Positions 1-12,500 of a DNA stretch of 64,000 nucleotides are shown piece after piece. The stretch's first letter is position 1. Every line of letters begins with the position of its first letter. Under the pieces are notes generated by a model. The model ran no database searches, was not told where the DNA came from, and saw only the letters and a program-made list of their open reading frames with translations. Position numbers and translations under genes: made by a program. The stretch comes from Polytrichum commune (lineage: Eukaryota; Streptophyta; Polytrichopsida; Polytrichales; Polytrichaceae): contig OX485806.1 of the NCBI GenBank assembly GCA_950295325.1, positions 56,787,169 through 56,851,168 on the forward strand, read 5' to 3'.

Positions 1-2880
1 ATGTAAGCTCTCGGAATTGAAAGCTTCCAAAACACACAACCATTCAACACGTGAATCAAAGTTGAGAATCTCGATCACACATGTAGGCTCTCGGAAGGGA
101 CAACATCCAGAACACACAACCATTCAACACGTGAATCAAAGTTGAGAATCTGGTTCAAACATGTAGGCTCTCGGAATTGAAAGCATCCAAAACACACAAC
201 CATTCAACACGTGAATCAAAGTTGAGAATGTGGTTCACACATGTAGGCTCTCGGAAGTGAGAGCATCCAAAACACACAACCATTCAACAAGTGAATCAAA
301 GCTGAGAATGTGGTTCACACATGTAGGCTCTCGGAAATGAAAGCATCCAAGATATACAACAAGTCAACACGTGAGTCAAAGTTGAGATTGTGGTTCACAC
401 ATGTAGGCTCTGGGAAGTGACAACGTCCAAAACACACAACCATTCAACACGTGAATCAAACTTGAGAATCTCGTTCACACATGTAGGCTCTCGGAATGGA
501 CAACATCCAAAACACACAACCATTCAACACGTGAATCAAAGTTGAGAATGTGGTTCACACATGTAGGCTCTCGGAAGTGAGAGCATCCAAAACACACAAC
601 CATTCAACAAGTGAATCAAAGCTGAGAATGTGGTTCACACATGTAGGCTCTCGGAAATGAAAGCATCCAAGATATACAACAAGTCAACACGTGAGTCAAA
701 GTTGAGATTGTGGTTCACACATGTAGGCTCTGGGAAGTGACAACGTCCAAAACACACAACCATTCAACACGTGAATCAAACTTGAGAATCTCGTTCACAC
801 ATGTAGGCTCTCGGAATGGACAACATCCAAAACACACAACCATTCAACACGTGAATCAAAGTTGAGAATCTGGTTCAAACATGTAGGCTCTCGGAATTGA
901 AAGCATCCAAAACACACAACCATTCAACACGTGAATCAAAGTTGAGAATGTGGTTCACACATGTAGGCTCTCGGAAGTGAGAGCATCCAAAACACACAAC
1001 CATTCAACAACTGAATCAAAGTTGAGAATGTGGTTCACACATGTAGGCTCTCGGAAGTGAGAGCATCCAAAAAAACACAAAATTCAACACATGAATCAAA
1101 GTTGAGAATGTGGTTCACACATGTAGGCTCTCAGAAGTGAGAGCATCCAAAACACACAACCATTCGAAACGTGAATAAAAGTTGAGAATGTGGTTTACAC
1201 ATGTAGGCTCTCGGAATTGAGAGCATCCAAAACACACAACCATTCAAGACCTGAATAAAAGTTGAGAATCTCCTTCACACATGTAGGCTCTCGGAAGTGA
1301 CAGCATCCAAAATACACAACCATTCAACACGTGAATCAAAGTTGAGACTGTGGTTCACACATGTAGGCTCTCGGAAATGACAACATCCAAAACACACAAC
1401 CATTCAACACGTGAATGAAAGTTGAGAATCTGGTTCACACATGTAAACTCTCGGAATTGAAAGCATCCAAAACACACAACCATTCAACACGTGAATCAAA
1501 GTTGAGAATCTCGATCACACATGTAGGCTCTCGGAAGGGACAACATCCAGAACACACAACCATTCAACACGTGAATCAAAGTTGAGAATCTGGTTCAAAC
1601 ATGTAGGCTCTCGGAATTGAAAGCATCCAAAACACACAACCATTCAACACGTGAATCAAAGTTGAGAATGTGGTTCACACATGTAGGCTCTCGGAAGTGA
1701 GAGCATCCAAAACACACAACCATTCAACAAGTGAATCAAAGCTGAGAATGTGGTTCACACATGTAGGCTCTCGGAAATGAAAGCATCCAAGATATACAAC
1801 AAGTCAACACGTGAGTCAAAGTTGAGATTGTGGTTCACACATGTAGGCTCTGGGAAGTGACAACGTCCAAAACACACAACCATTCAACACGTGAATCAAA
1901 CTTGAGAATCTCGTTCACACATGTAGGCTCTCGGAATGGACAACATCCAAAACACACAACCATTCAACACGTGAATCAAAGTTGAGAATGTGGTTCACAC
2001 ATGTAGGCTCTCGGAAGTGAGAGCATCCAAAACACACAACCATTCAACAAGTGAATCAAAGCTGAGAATGTGGTTCACACATGTAGGCTCTCGGAAATGA
2101 AAGCATCCAAGATATACAACAAGTCAACACGTGAGTCAAAGTTGAGATTGTGGTTCACACATGTAGGCTCTGGGAAGTGACAACGTCCAAAACACACAAC
2201 CATTCAACACGTGAATCAAACTTGAGAATCTCGTTCACACATGTAGGCTCTCGGAATGGACAACATCCAAAACACATAACCATTCAACACGTGAATCAAA
2301 GTTGAGAATCTGGTTCAAACATGTAGGCTCTCGGAATTGAAAGCATCCAAAACACACAACCATTCAACACGTGAATCAAAGTTGAGAATGTGGTTCACAC
2401 ATGGAGGCTCTCGGAAGTGAGAGCATCCAAAACACACAACCATTCAACAACTGAATCAAAGTTGAGAATGTGGTTCACACATGTAGGCTCTCGGAAGTGA
2501 GAGCATCCAAAAAAACACAAAATTCAACACATGAATCAAAGTTGAGAATGTGGTTCACACATGTAGGCTCTCAGAAGTGAGAGCATCCAAAACACACAAC
2601 CATTCGAAACGTGAATAAAAGTTGAGAATGTGGTTTACACATGTAGGCTCTCGGAATTGAGAGCATCCAAAACACACAACCATTCAAGACCTGAATAAAA
2701 GTTGAGAATCTCCTTCACACATGTAGGCTCTCGGAAGTGACAGCATCCAAAATACACAACCATTCAACACGTGAATCAAAGTTGAGACTGTGGTTCACAC
2801 ATGTAGGCTCTCGGAAATGACAACATCCAAAACACACAACCATTCAACACGTGAATGAAAGTTGAGAATCTGGTTCACAC
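1..2880. repeat. 1440-bp higher-order repeat, two copies
   Basis: Bases 1-1440 and 1441-2880 are nearly identical blocks of 18 monomers. Shared rare variants line up exactly 1440 apart, such as TCGATCACAC at 71 and 1511. Only scattered single-base differences are seen, for example ATGTAGG at 961 against ATGGAGG at 2401. The corresponding array in the second unit (from 53553) has this block once, so this is a local, recent doubling. Confidence 0.9.
241..880. repeat. 320-bp (4-monomer) tandem duplication
   Basis: 241-560 and 561-880 carry the same run of four variant monomers, including the AAGTCAACACGTGAGTC monomer and the CTGGGAAGTGACAACGTCC monomer. The same pair recurs at 1681-2000 and 2001-2320 inside the second 1440-bp block, so the 320-bp event is older than the 1440-bp event. 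Unit 2 has a single copy, about 53793-54112. Confidence 0.88.
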
Positions 2881-4560
2881 ATGTAAACTCTCGGAATTGA
2901 AAGCATCCAAAACACACAACCATTCAACACGTGAATCAAAGTTGAGAATGTGGTTCACACATGTAGGCTCTCGGAAGTGACAACATCCAAAACACACAAC
3001 CATTCAACACGTGAATGAAAGTTGAGAATCTGGTTCACACATGTAAGCTCTCGGAATTGAAAGCATCCAAAACACACAACCATTCAACACGTGAATCAAA
3101 GTTGAGAATCTCGTTCACACATGTAGGCTCTCGGAAGTGAAAGCATCCAAAATAACACAAAATTCAACACATGATACAAAATTGAGAATGTGGTTCACAC
3201 ATGTAGGCTCTCGGAATTGAAAGCATCCAAAACACACAACCATTCAACACGTGAATCAAAGTTGAGAATGTGGTTCACACATGTAGGCTCTCGGAATTGA
3301 AAGCATCCAAAACACACAACCATTCAACACGTGAATCAAAGTTGAGAATGTGGTTCAGACATGTAGGCTCTCGGAAATGAAAGCATCCAAGACATACAAC
3401 CAGTCAACACGTGAGTCAAAGTTGAGAATGTGGTTCACACATGTAGGCTCTCGGAAGTGAGAGCATCGAAAACACACAAAATTCAACACCTGAATCAAAG
3501 TTGAGAATGTGGTTCACAAATGTAAGCTCTCGGAATTGAAAGCATCCAAAACACACAACCATTCAACACGTGAATCAAAGTTGAGAATGTGGTTCACACA
3601 TGTAGGCTCTCGGAAGTGAGAGCATCCAAAACATATACCCATTCAACACGTGAGTCAAAGTTGAGAATCTGGTTCACACATGTAGGATCTTGGAAGTGAG
3701 AGCATCGAAAACACACAAAATTCAACACCTGAATCAAAGTTGAGAATGTGGTTCACAAATGTAAGCTCTCGGAATTGAAAGCATCCAAAACACACAACCA
3801 TTCAACACGTGAATCAAAGTTGAGAATCTCGTTCACACATGTAGGCTCTCGGAAGTGACAACATCCAAAACACACAACCATTCAACACGTGAATCAAAGT
3901 TGAGAATCTGGTTCAAACATGTAGGCTCTCGGAATTGAAAGCATCCAAAACACACAACCATTCAACACGTGAATCAAAGTTGAGAATGTGGTTCACACAT
4001 GTAGGCTCTCGGAAGTGAGAGCATCCAAAACACACAACCATTCAACAAGTGAAGCAAAGTTGAGAATGTGGTTCACACATGTAGGCTCTCGGAAGTGAGA
4101 GCATCCAAAAAAACACAAAATTCAACACATGAATCAAAGTTGAGAATGTGGTTCACACATGTAGGCTCTCGGAATTGAGAGCATCCAAAACACACAACCA
4201 TTCAAGACCTGAATAAAAGTTGAGAATCTCCCTCACACATGTAGGCTCTCGGAAGTGACAGCATCCAAAATACACAACCATTCAACACGTGAATCAAAGT
4301 TGAGACTGTGGTTCACACATGTAGGCTCTCGGAAGTGAGAGCATCCAGAACATATAACCATTCAACACGTGAGTCAAAGTTCAGAATCTGGTTCACACAT
4401 GTAGGCTCTCGGAATTGAGAGCATTCAAAACATACAACCATTCAACACGTGAATCAAAGTTGAGAATGTGGTTCACACATGTAGGCTCTCGGAATTGAGA
4501 GCATCCAAAAAAACACAAAATTCAACACATGAATCAAAGTTGAGAATGTGGTTCACACAT

Positions 4561-5820
4561 GTAAGCTCTCGGAATTGAAAGCATCGAAAACACACAACCA
4601 TTCAACACGTGAATCAAAGTTGAGAATCTCGTTCACACATGTAGGCTCTCGGAAGTGACAACATCCAAAACACACAACCATTCAACACGTGAATCAAAGT
4701 TGAGAATCTGGTTCACACATGTAGGCTCTCGGAATTGAAAGCATCCAAAACACACAACCATTCAACACGTGAGTCAAAGTTGACAATCTGGTTCACAAAT
4801 GTAGGCTCTCGGAAGTGAGAGCATCCAAAAAAAACACAAAATTCAACACCTCAATCAAAGTTGAGAATGTGGTTCACACGTGTAGGCTCTCGGAATTGAA
4901 AGCATCCAAAACACACAACCAGTCAACGCGTGAGTCAAAGTTGAGAATGTGGTTCACACATGTAGGCTCTAGGAAGTGAGAGCATCCAAAAAAACACAAA
5001 ATTCAACACCTGAATGAAAGTTGAGAATGTGGTTCACACATGTAAGCTCTCGGAATTGAAAGCATCCAAAACACACAACCATTCAACACGTGAATCAAAG
5101 TTGAGACTGTGGTCCACACATGTAGGCTCTCGGAAGTGAGAGCATCCAGAACATATAACCATTCAACACGTGAGTCAAAGTTCAGAATCTGGTTCACACA
5201 TGTAGGCTCTCGGAAGTGACAACATCCAAAACACACAAAATTCAACACCTGAATGAAAGTTGAGAATGTGGTTCACACATGTAAGCTCTCGGAATTGAAA
5301 GCATCGAAAACACACAACCATTCAACACGTGAATCAAAGTTGAGAATCTCGTTCACACATGTAGGCTCTCGGAAATGACAACATCCAAAACACACAACCA
5401 TTCAACACGTGAATCAAAGTTGAGAATCTCGTTCACACATGTAGGCTCTCGGAATTGAAAGCATCCAAAACACACAACCATTCAACACGTGAGTCAAAGT
5501 TGACAATCTGGTTCACAAATGTAGGATCTCGGAAGTGAGAGCATCCAAAAAAAACACAAAATTCAACACCTCAATCGAAGTTGAGAATGTGGTTCACACG
5601 TGTAGGCTCTCGGAATTGAAAGCATCCAAAACACACAACCAGTCAACGCGTGAGTCAAAGTTGAGAATGTGGTTCACACATGTAGGCTCTAGGAAGTGAG
5701 AGCATCCAAAAAAACACAAAATTCAACACCTGAATGAAAGTTGAGAATGTGGTTCACACATGTAAGCTCTCGGAATTGAAAGCATCCAAAACACACAACC
5801 ATTCAACACGTGAATCAAAG
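4561..5820. repeat. 720-bp higher-order repeat
   Basis: 4561-5100 matches 5281-5820 at a spacing of 720 bp (nine monomers). Shared markers are GCATCGAAAAC, the GACAATCTGGTTCACAAAT monomer and the CAGTCAACGCGTGAGTC monomer. A second copy of the pair lies in the other unit at about 56273-57530. Confidence 0.8.
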
Positions 5821-7445
5821 TTGAGAATGTGGTTCACACATGTAGGCTCTCGGAAATGAAAGCATCCAAGATATACAACCAGTCAACACGTGAGTCAAAG
5901 TTGACATTGTGGTTCACACATGTAGGCTCTGGGAAGTGACAACATCCAAAACAGACAACCATTCAACACGTGAATCAAAGTTGAAAATGTGGTTCACACA
6001 AGTAGGCTCTCGGAAATGAAAGCATCCAAGACACACAACCAGTCAACACGTGAGTCAAAGTTGAGAATCTGGTTCACACATGTAGGCTCTCGGAAGTGAG
6101 AGCATCGAAAACACACAAAATTCAACACCTGAATCAAAGTTGAGAATGTGGTTCACAAATGTAAGCTCTCGGAATTGAAAGCTTCCAAAACACACAACCA
6201 TTCAACACGTGAATCAAAGTTGAGAATCTCGTTCACACATGTAGGCTCTCGGAAGGGACAACATCCAAAACACACAACCATTCAACATGTGAATCAAAGT
6301 TGAGAATCTGGTTCAAACATGTAGGCTCTCGGAATTGAAAGCATCCAAAACACACAACCATTCAACACGTGAATCAAAGTTGAGAATGTGGTTCACACAT
6401 GTAGGCTCTCGGAAGTGAGAGCATCCAAAACACACAACCATTCAACACGTGAATCAAAGTTGAGAATGTGGTTCACACATGTAGGCTCTCGGAAGTGAGA
6501 GCATCCAAAACACACAACCATTCAACAAGTGAATCAAAGTTGAGGATGTGGTTCACACATGTAGGCTCTCGGAAGTGAGAGCATCCAAAAAAACACAAAA
6601 TTCAACACATGAATCAAAGTTGAGAATGTGGTTCACACATGTAGGCTCTCGGAATTGAGAGCATCCAAAACACACAACCATTCAAGACCTGAATAAAAGT
6701 TGAGAATATCGTTCACACATGTAGGCTCTCGGAAGTGACAGCATCCAAAATACACAACCATTCAACACGTGAATCAAAGTTGAGACTGTGGTTCACACAT
6801 GTAGGCTCTCGGAAGTGAGAGCATCCAAAACACACAACCATTCAACACGTGAATCAAAGTTGAAAATGTGGTTCACACATGTAGGCTCTCGGAATTGAAA
6901 GCATCCAAGACACACAACTAGTCAACACGTGAGTCAAAGTTGAGAATCGGGTTCACACATGTAGGCTCTCGGAAGTGAGAGCATCCAAAACACACAACCA
7001 TTCACCACGTGAATCAAAGTTGAGAATGTGGTTCACACATGTAGGCTCTCGGAATTGAAAGCATCCAAGACACACGACCATTCAACACGTGAATCAAAGT
7101 TGAGAATGTGGTTCACACATGTAGGCTCTCGCAATTGAAAGCATCCAAGACACACAACCATTCAACACGTGAGTCAAAGTTGACAATCAAGTTCACACAT
7201 GTAGGCTCTCGGAATTGAGAGCATCCAAAACACACAACCATTCAACATGTGAATCAAAGTTGAGAATGTGGTTCACACATGTACGCTCTCGGAAGTGAGA
7301 GCATCCAAAACACACAACCATTCAACACGTGAATCAAGGTTGAGAATGTGGTTCACACATGTAGGCTCTCGGAAGTGAGAGCATCCAAAAAAACACAAAA
7401 TTCAACACCCAAATCAAAGTTGAGAATGTGGTTCACACATGTAGG

Positions 7446-7450
7446 CTCTC
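7446..7450. repeat. Target site duplication CTCTC, left side of composite chromovirus insert
   Basis: The satellite reads ...AGGCTCTC up to 7450, then LTR sequence begins with TGTCGC. On the far side the LTR ends GCGACA at 29890 and the satellite restarts CTCTCGGAATTG at 29891, so CTCTC is duplicated. The undisturbed monomer reads AGGCTCTCGGAATTG. A 5-bp duplication is normal for Ty3/gypsy integration. Confidence 0.85.
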
Positions 7451-7500
7451 TGTCGCGCACCTCTCCATGAGGAGTGGCCGAAACACCATGGGCACAAGGG
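7451..7500 (+). mobile_element. Head fragment of forward chromovirus LTR (first 50 of 59 bp)
   Basis: Begins TGTCGCGCACC and matches the reverse complement of the right end of the R LTRs. It is interrupted at 7500 by the Tat-like element and continues for nine bases at 17262-17270. The uninterrupted 59-bp version is at 59163-59221. After 59 bases the sequence leaves the LTR and jumps to the start of an R LTR. Confidence 0.85.
7496..7500. repeat. Target site duplication AAGGG (left)
   Basis: AAGGG immediately precedes the 5' LTR and is repeated directly after the 3' LTR at 17257-17261. The empty site at 59208-59212 has AAGGG once in the same context (GGGCACAAGGGGGACCCCGG), which proves the duplication and both element ends. 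Confidence 0.97.
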
Positions 7501-7880
7501 TGTGAAGGTTTATTTTGATTCCTTTATCGAATTAACCTAATATAAGTGGTAAATAGACTTTAGATAGTAAATATGAGGTCGGTTAGGTAAGTTGGGAGTT
7601 AGAAACTAGCCTAGTAAGTAAATCCTAATAGGACAAGCATTAACGGAATATTATAGGACTATGTGAGGATTGACTTAGCTAGGGCAAGATTTAAGTGGTT
7701 GGTAAGGCTAAGATTGACTTAGCTAAGGGCTAAATCCAAAGTGACTACGCGACAACGGGTTAAAGGAGTGGAGCAAAACAACGTGGACTAGATGGATGCA
7801 CGTTTGACCAAGCCGATTCGCTTCGACGAGAGAAGATCCAAGTTGACAAGTGTCTTTGGGCACTACTAAGTCAAAATGGA

Positions 7881-7967
7881 TCTAAGCGGATCCAATGCGA
7901 AAGATCAACAAAGTCTAAGCGGATCCAATGCGAAAGATCAACAAAGCCTAAACGGATCCAATGCGAG
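7881..7967 (+). repeat. 33-bp tandem repeat in the presumed U3 of the LTR
   Basis: About 2.6 copies of a 33-bp unit containing GCGGATCCAATGCGAAAGAT start at 7881, 7914 and 7947, upstream of the TATA-like box. Repeats in this position are often transcription-factor sites in LTR enhancers; that role is inference. The 3' LTR copy is at 16163-16249. Confidence 0.85.
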
Positions 7968-8015
7968 GGTAGACGTGGCAAGACGGAATACCACGGAGTG
8001 TCTACCTCGACCACC

Positions 8016-8023
8016 TATTTAAG
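8016..8023 (+). promoter_or_regulatory. TATA-like box of LTR promoter
   Basis: TATTTAAG within CACCTATTTAAGAGGC, the best TATA match in this part of the LTR. It would place transcription start near 8045-8060 and U3 at about 550 bp. The 3' LTR equivalent is 16298-16305. Predicted from sequence only. Confidence 0.5.
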
Positions 8024-8219
8024 AGGCATCGAAACTCCATCAAGCATTACCACTATTCCACTTCATCGGTCTCGGGCCCTTCGAGCCTCAACCTTCTCGA
8101 CGCTTAGTATCTATCTCGCCAACTTAGGTGTCCCCGACTTCTATTAGTAGTTAGTAGTTAGTAGTTAGTAGGGGGAGTGGTTGTACTCCTTGAGAAGGAG
8201 TAAGTGTTTCTATCTTTCA

Positions 8220-8225
8220 AATAAA
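8220..8225 (+). terminator. AATAAA polyadenylation-type signal in LTR
   Basis: AATAAA, about 200 bp after the TATA-like box, in an AT-rich context. In the 3' LTR the same hexamer (16502-16507) could direct 3' end formation of the genomic RNA, ending R about 15-30 bp later. Plant signals are loose, so this is tentative. Confidence 0.4.
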
Positions 8226-8977
8226 ATATTCTCTTATAGTTTTATTAGTATTTTCCTCTTTGTATGACATTCACATTCCTCACCTCTTCTTTACTTGTTA
8301 GTGAAGCAACCTTAGTTTATATAGAATGAAAATTAGTTAGCAACTTGAATCATATAGGACAGCGTACTTTAGAGGATTGCCACGTCTTACCAATAAATCT
8401 GATTTCAATTTATTTTATATGCATAGATAGATAATAAAATTGTCTTTCCAACAAAATTAGTTTCATGCACATCTAAAATTCTGTCTAGAAGTTATAAGTG
8501 TTTCCGTGAGACAGCTCCTGATGTAGCACTGCTGACTTTGAAGCTTCACCCCGGTTAGCTGGTTGGGCCATTTTCTACAAGTTTTATATTTCTAGGTAGG
8601 ACTTGAAGTTATCTATCCTTGCATCCTAATCTTGCGTAAAACTAAAACTCTGTCCAAAAGTTATGAGGGTTTCCGTGAGGCAGCTCATGTATTTCTTCTT
8701 TCTTCATATTCCTTTTTGATTAGTTAGAAGTTTTATTAAGCATTTGGTATTCTTTGCATTGATTTTTAGTAGTTTAGCTACATTAAAAGGGTCTAGGTTG
8801 CCTATTCCAAGGTAACTAAGCTTAAGTTGGACTAATCGGATACTTAAGAGGCTAACTATTATCTTTTCTCTCAAAAAGACTTTCGAATCTTATAAAATGT
8901 ATTTGTGAACGAAAAGTAAGCACGACTCAACCCTTTGGCTTGGAAACCAAGGGGGTTGCCTACTTTACCTCACATTT

Positions 8978-8997
8978 TGGTGCGTCTGCCGGGAGTC
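8978..8997 (+). other. Primer binding site, tRNA-Asp-like
   Basis: Three bases (TTT) after the 5' LTR comes TGGTGCGTCTGCCGGGAGTC. It starts with the required TGG and resembles, with several mismatches, the complement of a plant tRNA-Asp 3' end (TGGCGCCGTTGCCGGG...). The position is firm; the tRNA identity is not. Confidence 0.65.
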
Positions 8998-9040
8998 TAA
9001 AGAGTGAAGTTGATTCTAGTATGATAGTTTTAGTGTTTAG

Positions 9041-9445
9041 ATGTCTATAGAAGGCGAAGATACATCTATTGTAGAAGAATTTGTAGAGGTAGAGGTGCAT
9101 TGTAGTTATATAAAGAAAGAAATAATCGATTGGTTGAAACACGTAGAATTATTTTACGGCGGATCATTTGTGTGTCCTATTCCGAATGCGTGGCGAGCTA
9201 AACCGCAAGATCTCCGACGAGCGAAACATTACCGCTTTGATGTTTGGGGTTACCGGTATTTGATAGCGGCCGCTTTTCGAGCTCATCCCGCCGTACAACG
9301 ACTCTTAGCATACGGAAACTCGGATGATACAACGTATTGGACGAGAGAAGACGGAGAAGCATACGCGGCATTGATGCGGCACATCGTCGTCCACGGAGGT
9401 AAGGTTTGTACAACGCCCACTTGTTGTTTGCATCATCACGATTGA
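9041..9445 (+). CDS. Small extra ORF upstream of gag (134 aa), function unknown
   Basis: ATG at 9041 opens 134 codons ending TGA at 9443-9445, between the PBS and gag. The protein has an acidic start, a central basic/aromatic block (RAKPQDLRRAKHYRFDVWGY, about residues 52-71) and a Cys/His-rich end (TPTCCLHHHD). I recognise no domain. It lies in the same reading frame as gag but is separated from it by three in-frame stops within 57 bases. Ogre-type elements of the Tat group are known to carry an extra ORF before gag; homology to those proteins is not shown here. Absence of stops over 134 codons, in a young element, supports it being real. Confidence 0.55.
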   Translation: MSIEGEDTSIVEEFVEVEVHCSYIKKEIIDWLKHVELFYGGSFVCPIPNAWRAKPQDLRRAKHYRFDVWGYRYLIAAAFRAHPAVQRLLAYGNSDDTTYWTREDGEAYAALMRHIVVHGGKVCTTPTCCLHHHD

Positions 9446-9502
9446 TTGTATTTGGATTGTTGATTTATTTTTATTCAAAAAAAAAATATTACGTAAAATG
9501 AA

Positions 9503-12500
9503 ATGCGTGGTTCGTCTTCGAGTAATCGTAGAGTGACTAGATCACAAACAACTAACCAATTTCATTTGGGAGAGGTTCAAAGGGAAGAACAAGGTGAGAG
9601 TAGGCCGTCGGTACCCATCATGGCTTCTCAACCGCCGGACCCGCCCCCTATAACACTTATCACAAGCACCTTACCCGTGGTGCAACCGGTAGGTCTCCCT
9701 CCCGCTACTCCTATGGTTCCATTTCCTTCTTTTGACGGAAATCCTAACCAAGATCCACGGGCTCATATTCAAAGTTTTTCTAATGCGGTGGTAATGAGTT
9801 TGGTCAATGATGACCGTTATGCTTTACTTTGGTTTTCTTCGACCTTGAAGGGTAAGGCACTTGAATGGTTTTGGTCTAACCCTACCGCATCTTTCCCCAC
9901 ATGGACCTCTCTTCGAGACGCATTCTTACGGAAATTTGAGACCGTTGTAGATCAACGGGGTGCGCTCATTGTGTTGTCTCAATTGAAACAAAGGGAAGAT
10001 GAAACTATCACGGAGTTTGTGCGGCGTTTCAAGTTGGTGAAGGATAGGTGCGACGCGGCCCGGCTTGAAGAAAATACGATTCTCGGTTTTTTTCTTGAGG
10101 CTTTGCAAGAGCGGGTGTTGCGGGAGGTGTTAATGCAAGATCCAACAACCGTACAACAAGCTATGGATGCCGCGTTGATGGTCGAAAGACTCGATCAAAG
10201 AGTCAACAAGGTAAGATATGGGGAAGTTTCGATGCCTCAATACCTTCCGGTATCTACGAAGGTAAATCCACCTTCGGAGGTGTTCATTTCCTCTCACGCA
10301 CCGGTGATTCCTTATGGGGTGAGACCTCCACAAGTAAATTCGGAGTACTCTACACCCTTAATCACTCCTTTATTACCTTCAAGTATGCCGTCTAGATCAT
10401 TAGAGGCCACATCTAAGATAGGAGATGGGGATGTCGAATCTAAATTTTCTAACATGAGGCAAGAGTTATTAGATACCATGAAAGAGGTCATGCATCAACA
10501 ATTTGTGACTATGAGCGAACAAATGTCGTGCATGATGCAAGATAAGTTACAATATAGGCCTCCAAGTCAAGAATCGGGTCATGTTCAAACCGGCTATTGG
10601 TGTACGGGTTGCGGACAACATGGCCATACGGTGGCTTATTGTCCTACTCGACGTCCGAACACACCACCGCGTTCAAGATCTTACGGAGGAAGTTTTAACA
10701 ACGCGGGACCGAGTAGGAGGTGGGATCCTACGAACCGAGGTTCGGGAAGTCAAGATGCCAGCCCAAGATGCTCGAATTGCAATGGATACCATCCTACGGA
10801 CCAATGCAACCAACCGGACAAGGTAATTACGTTAACACCACCCATGAGGAATCCGGATCAAATTCGTGCTAACCATGAAGGTCAAAGGAGGCCGTTTGAT
10901 CCACGTCCGGTTGAACCTCCTAACCGCTCGCTGTTTTACACCAACGGAAACACTCCTAAGGTCTTACCACGACAAAACGAACCATCTCATGTAGTGGAAT
11001 CTAGACCAGTGGTGGAAGAAATAAATCAAGCTTACCGTCCACCTCATGCGACTAAGGTGAGTTTTCAAGATGCTAGGATGGAGAAATCGAGTGAGATTCC
11101 ATCATCTTCCGCTAACCTTGTACAAGTTGTAGAGGTGGAGGATATGTCGTTCAAGTCAAAGGAGAAAGGAGATAGAGAATCCTATGCGGTTCTAACTCGA
11201 GGACGTCGAGGTTCGGAGGAGTTAACTCCCGCTTTGGGAGAGGTAAGACCCGATACTTACGTTCTTCCACATTTGACCGAGTTGGAGAAAGTGGTAAATG
11301 ATGCTCATGACATGATTAATGAGGATAATATGATCAATAGAGAATCATTTCCGCGGGTTATCCCGGAAATTCTTGTTTCTCCTAAGGTAAGGGAAAGTGA
11401 CCGAAGATCCTTGAGTCACAAAATTGCTTCTTCTAACCCTTACGATGTGTGGGACGAATTATCACACTTGAATGCTAACATTTCGGTGGCCCAACTCATG
11501 GAGGTATCACCAATTATAAAGAAAGCTATTCAAAAAGGCGTAGCTCGTCGAAGAAGGACGAGGTCCAATCCCATTACGCTTGTGGCACGCACGGATGTCA
11601 AAGTAGATCCGGGCCCCGTTTTGGTAGAAGTTTCGATTGTGGACAAGGTAGTACCCTTTTGTCTTGTAGATGGAGGAAGCGCGGTCAACATCATGCCGTG
11701 GTCCACTATGGAGAAACTAGGTTTGAAGCTTAGTGGACCATCGACCGTCAACATTACTATGGCGGATCAACGAAATGTTCGACCGAAGGGTGTGATAAAG
11801 AAACTTAAAGTTTCTACGGGAGGTGAGGTTTACGAGTTGGATTTCCAAGTCCTTCGATTTGGAGACCTCAACCGGTCTTACCCTTTATTGTTGGGTCGGC
11901 CGTGGTTAAAACTTTCAAATGCGGTTACGGATTGGGCGAAGGGTTGTATTACGTATGGAAGCCGCGACAACCGTACGAAGGTGAGAACTAAACCTCGTAA
12001 CTCAAAGCGTGCCGAACATGAGATTGACTCAAGTAGTGATTCTTCTTATGATAGTAATGAGGAAACCGACGGAGATGCCAACGATTCATACTACGCTAAA
12101 GAAGAAAAACAAAAAAATGAAGATGGGGTAGGACCTTTAAAGTGTTTGGGACCTGGATTGTATGGATGGGAAGCGGATGACGAGTTTGTTGAATGGCTTC
12201 GGGCTAATCCTACTTCGGAGGGTGAGGATAATTCATCTATGTATGTAGGAGTGATAGAATTTTGTGAGGAGCTTGATTTTAATGATGAATGTCCGGATCT
12301 TGCCACATTAGTGGATGATATCACTTGGGAAGATGTGTGTAATGTGGAAGTAGACGGGACAATGATCTATGAACTCGAATCGCTTATGGACGAGGAAGAA
12401 GTGTGTCCTCCTCCACGCTTGTTGAAAACTCCGACCGGCACAAAAGTGGTGACCGATGAGCTTCAAGGGGTAGTGAAAGATTGGAATCCCATTCCAAACG

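Larger units (their letters stand above)
1..7450. repeat. 80-bp satellite array A (about 93 monomers)
   Basis: Head-to-tail monomers of 80 bp (variants 79-82 bp) fill the whole stretch. Diagnostic blocks in each monomer are ATGTAGGCTCTCGGAA, then CATTCAACACGTGAATCAAA, then GTTGAGAATGTGGTTCACAC. Three monomer flavours are seen: type I (AACCATTCAACACGTGAAT), type II (AAAATTCAACACCTGAAT, with a longer A run before it) and type III (CATTCGAAACGTGAATG). Many type I monomers hold the palindrome CACGTG, and many monomers can form a 6-bp hairpin, GCTCTC-GGAAGT-GAGAGC. The array is open at the left window edge and stops at 7450 inside a monomer where an LTR was inserted; the same phase resumes at 29891. 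No coding potential is credible. The satellite family is not recognised. Confidence 0.97.
7501..8974 (+). repeat. 5' LTR of Tat-like element
   Basis: 1474 bp, TGTGAAGG...ACCTCACA. Base-by-base comparison with 15783-17256 shows one difference, G at 8044 against A at 16326. It contains a 33-bp tandem repeat (7881-7967), a TATA-like box (8016), a TAGTTAG-type microsatellite (about 8144-8171), a polyadenylation-type AATAAA (8220), and two diverged copies of a block near 8474-8520 and 8645-8690 sharing GTTTCCGTGAG.CAGCTC. Confidence 0.97.

Noticed and set aside
1-7450. CRISPR-like array of regular repeats
   Set aside because: Monomers are contiguous and diverge along their whole length, with no constant-repeat/variable-spacer division and no cas-like genes; the setting is eukaryotic satellite DNA.
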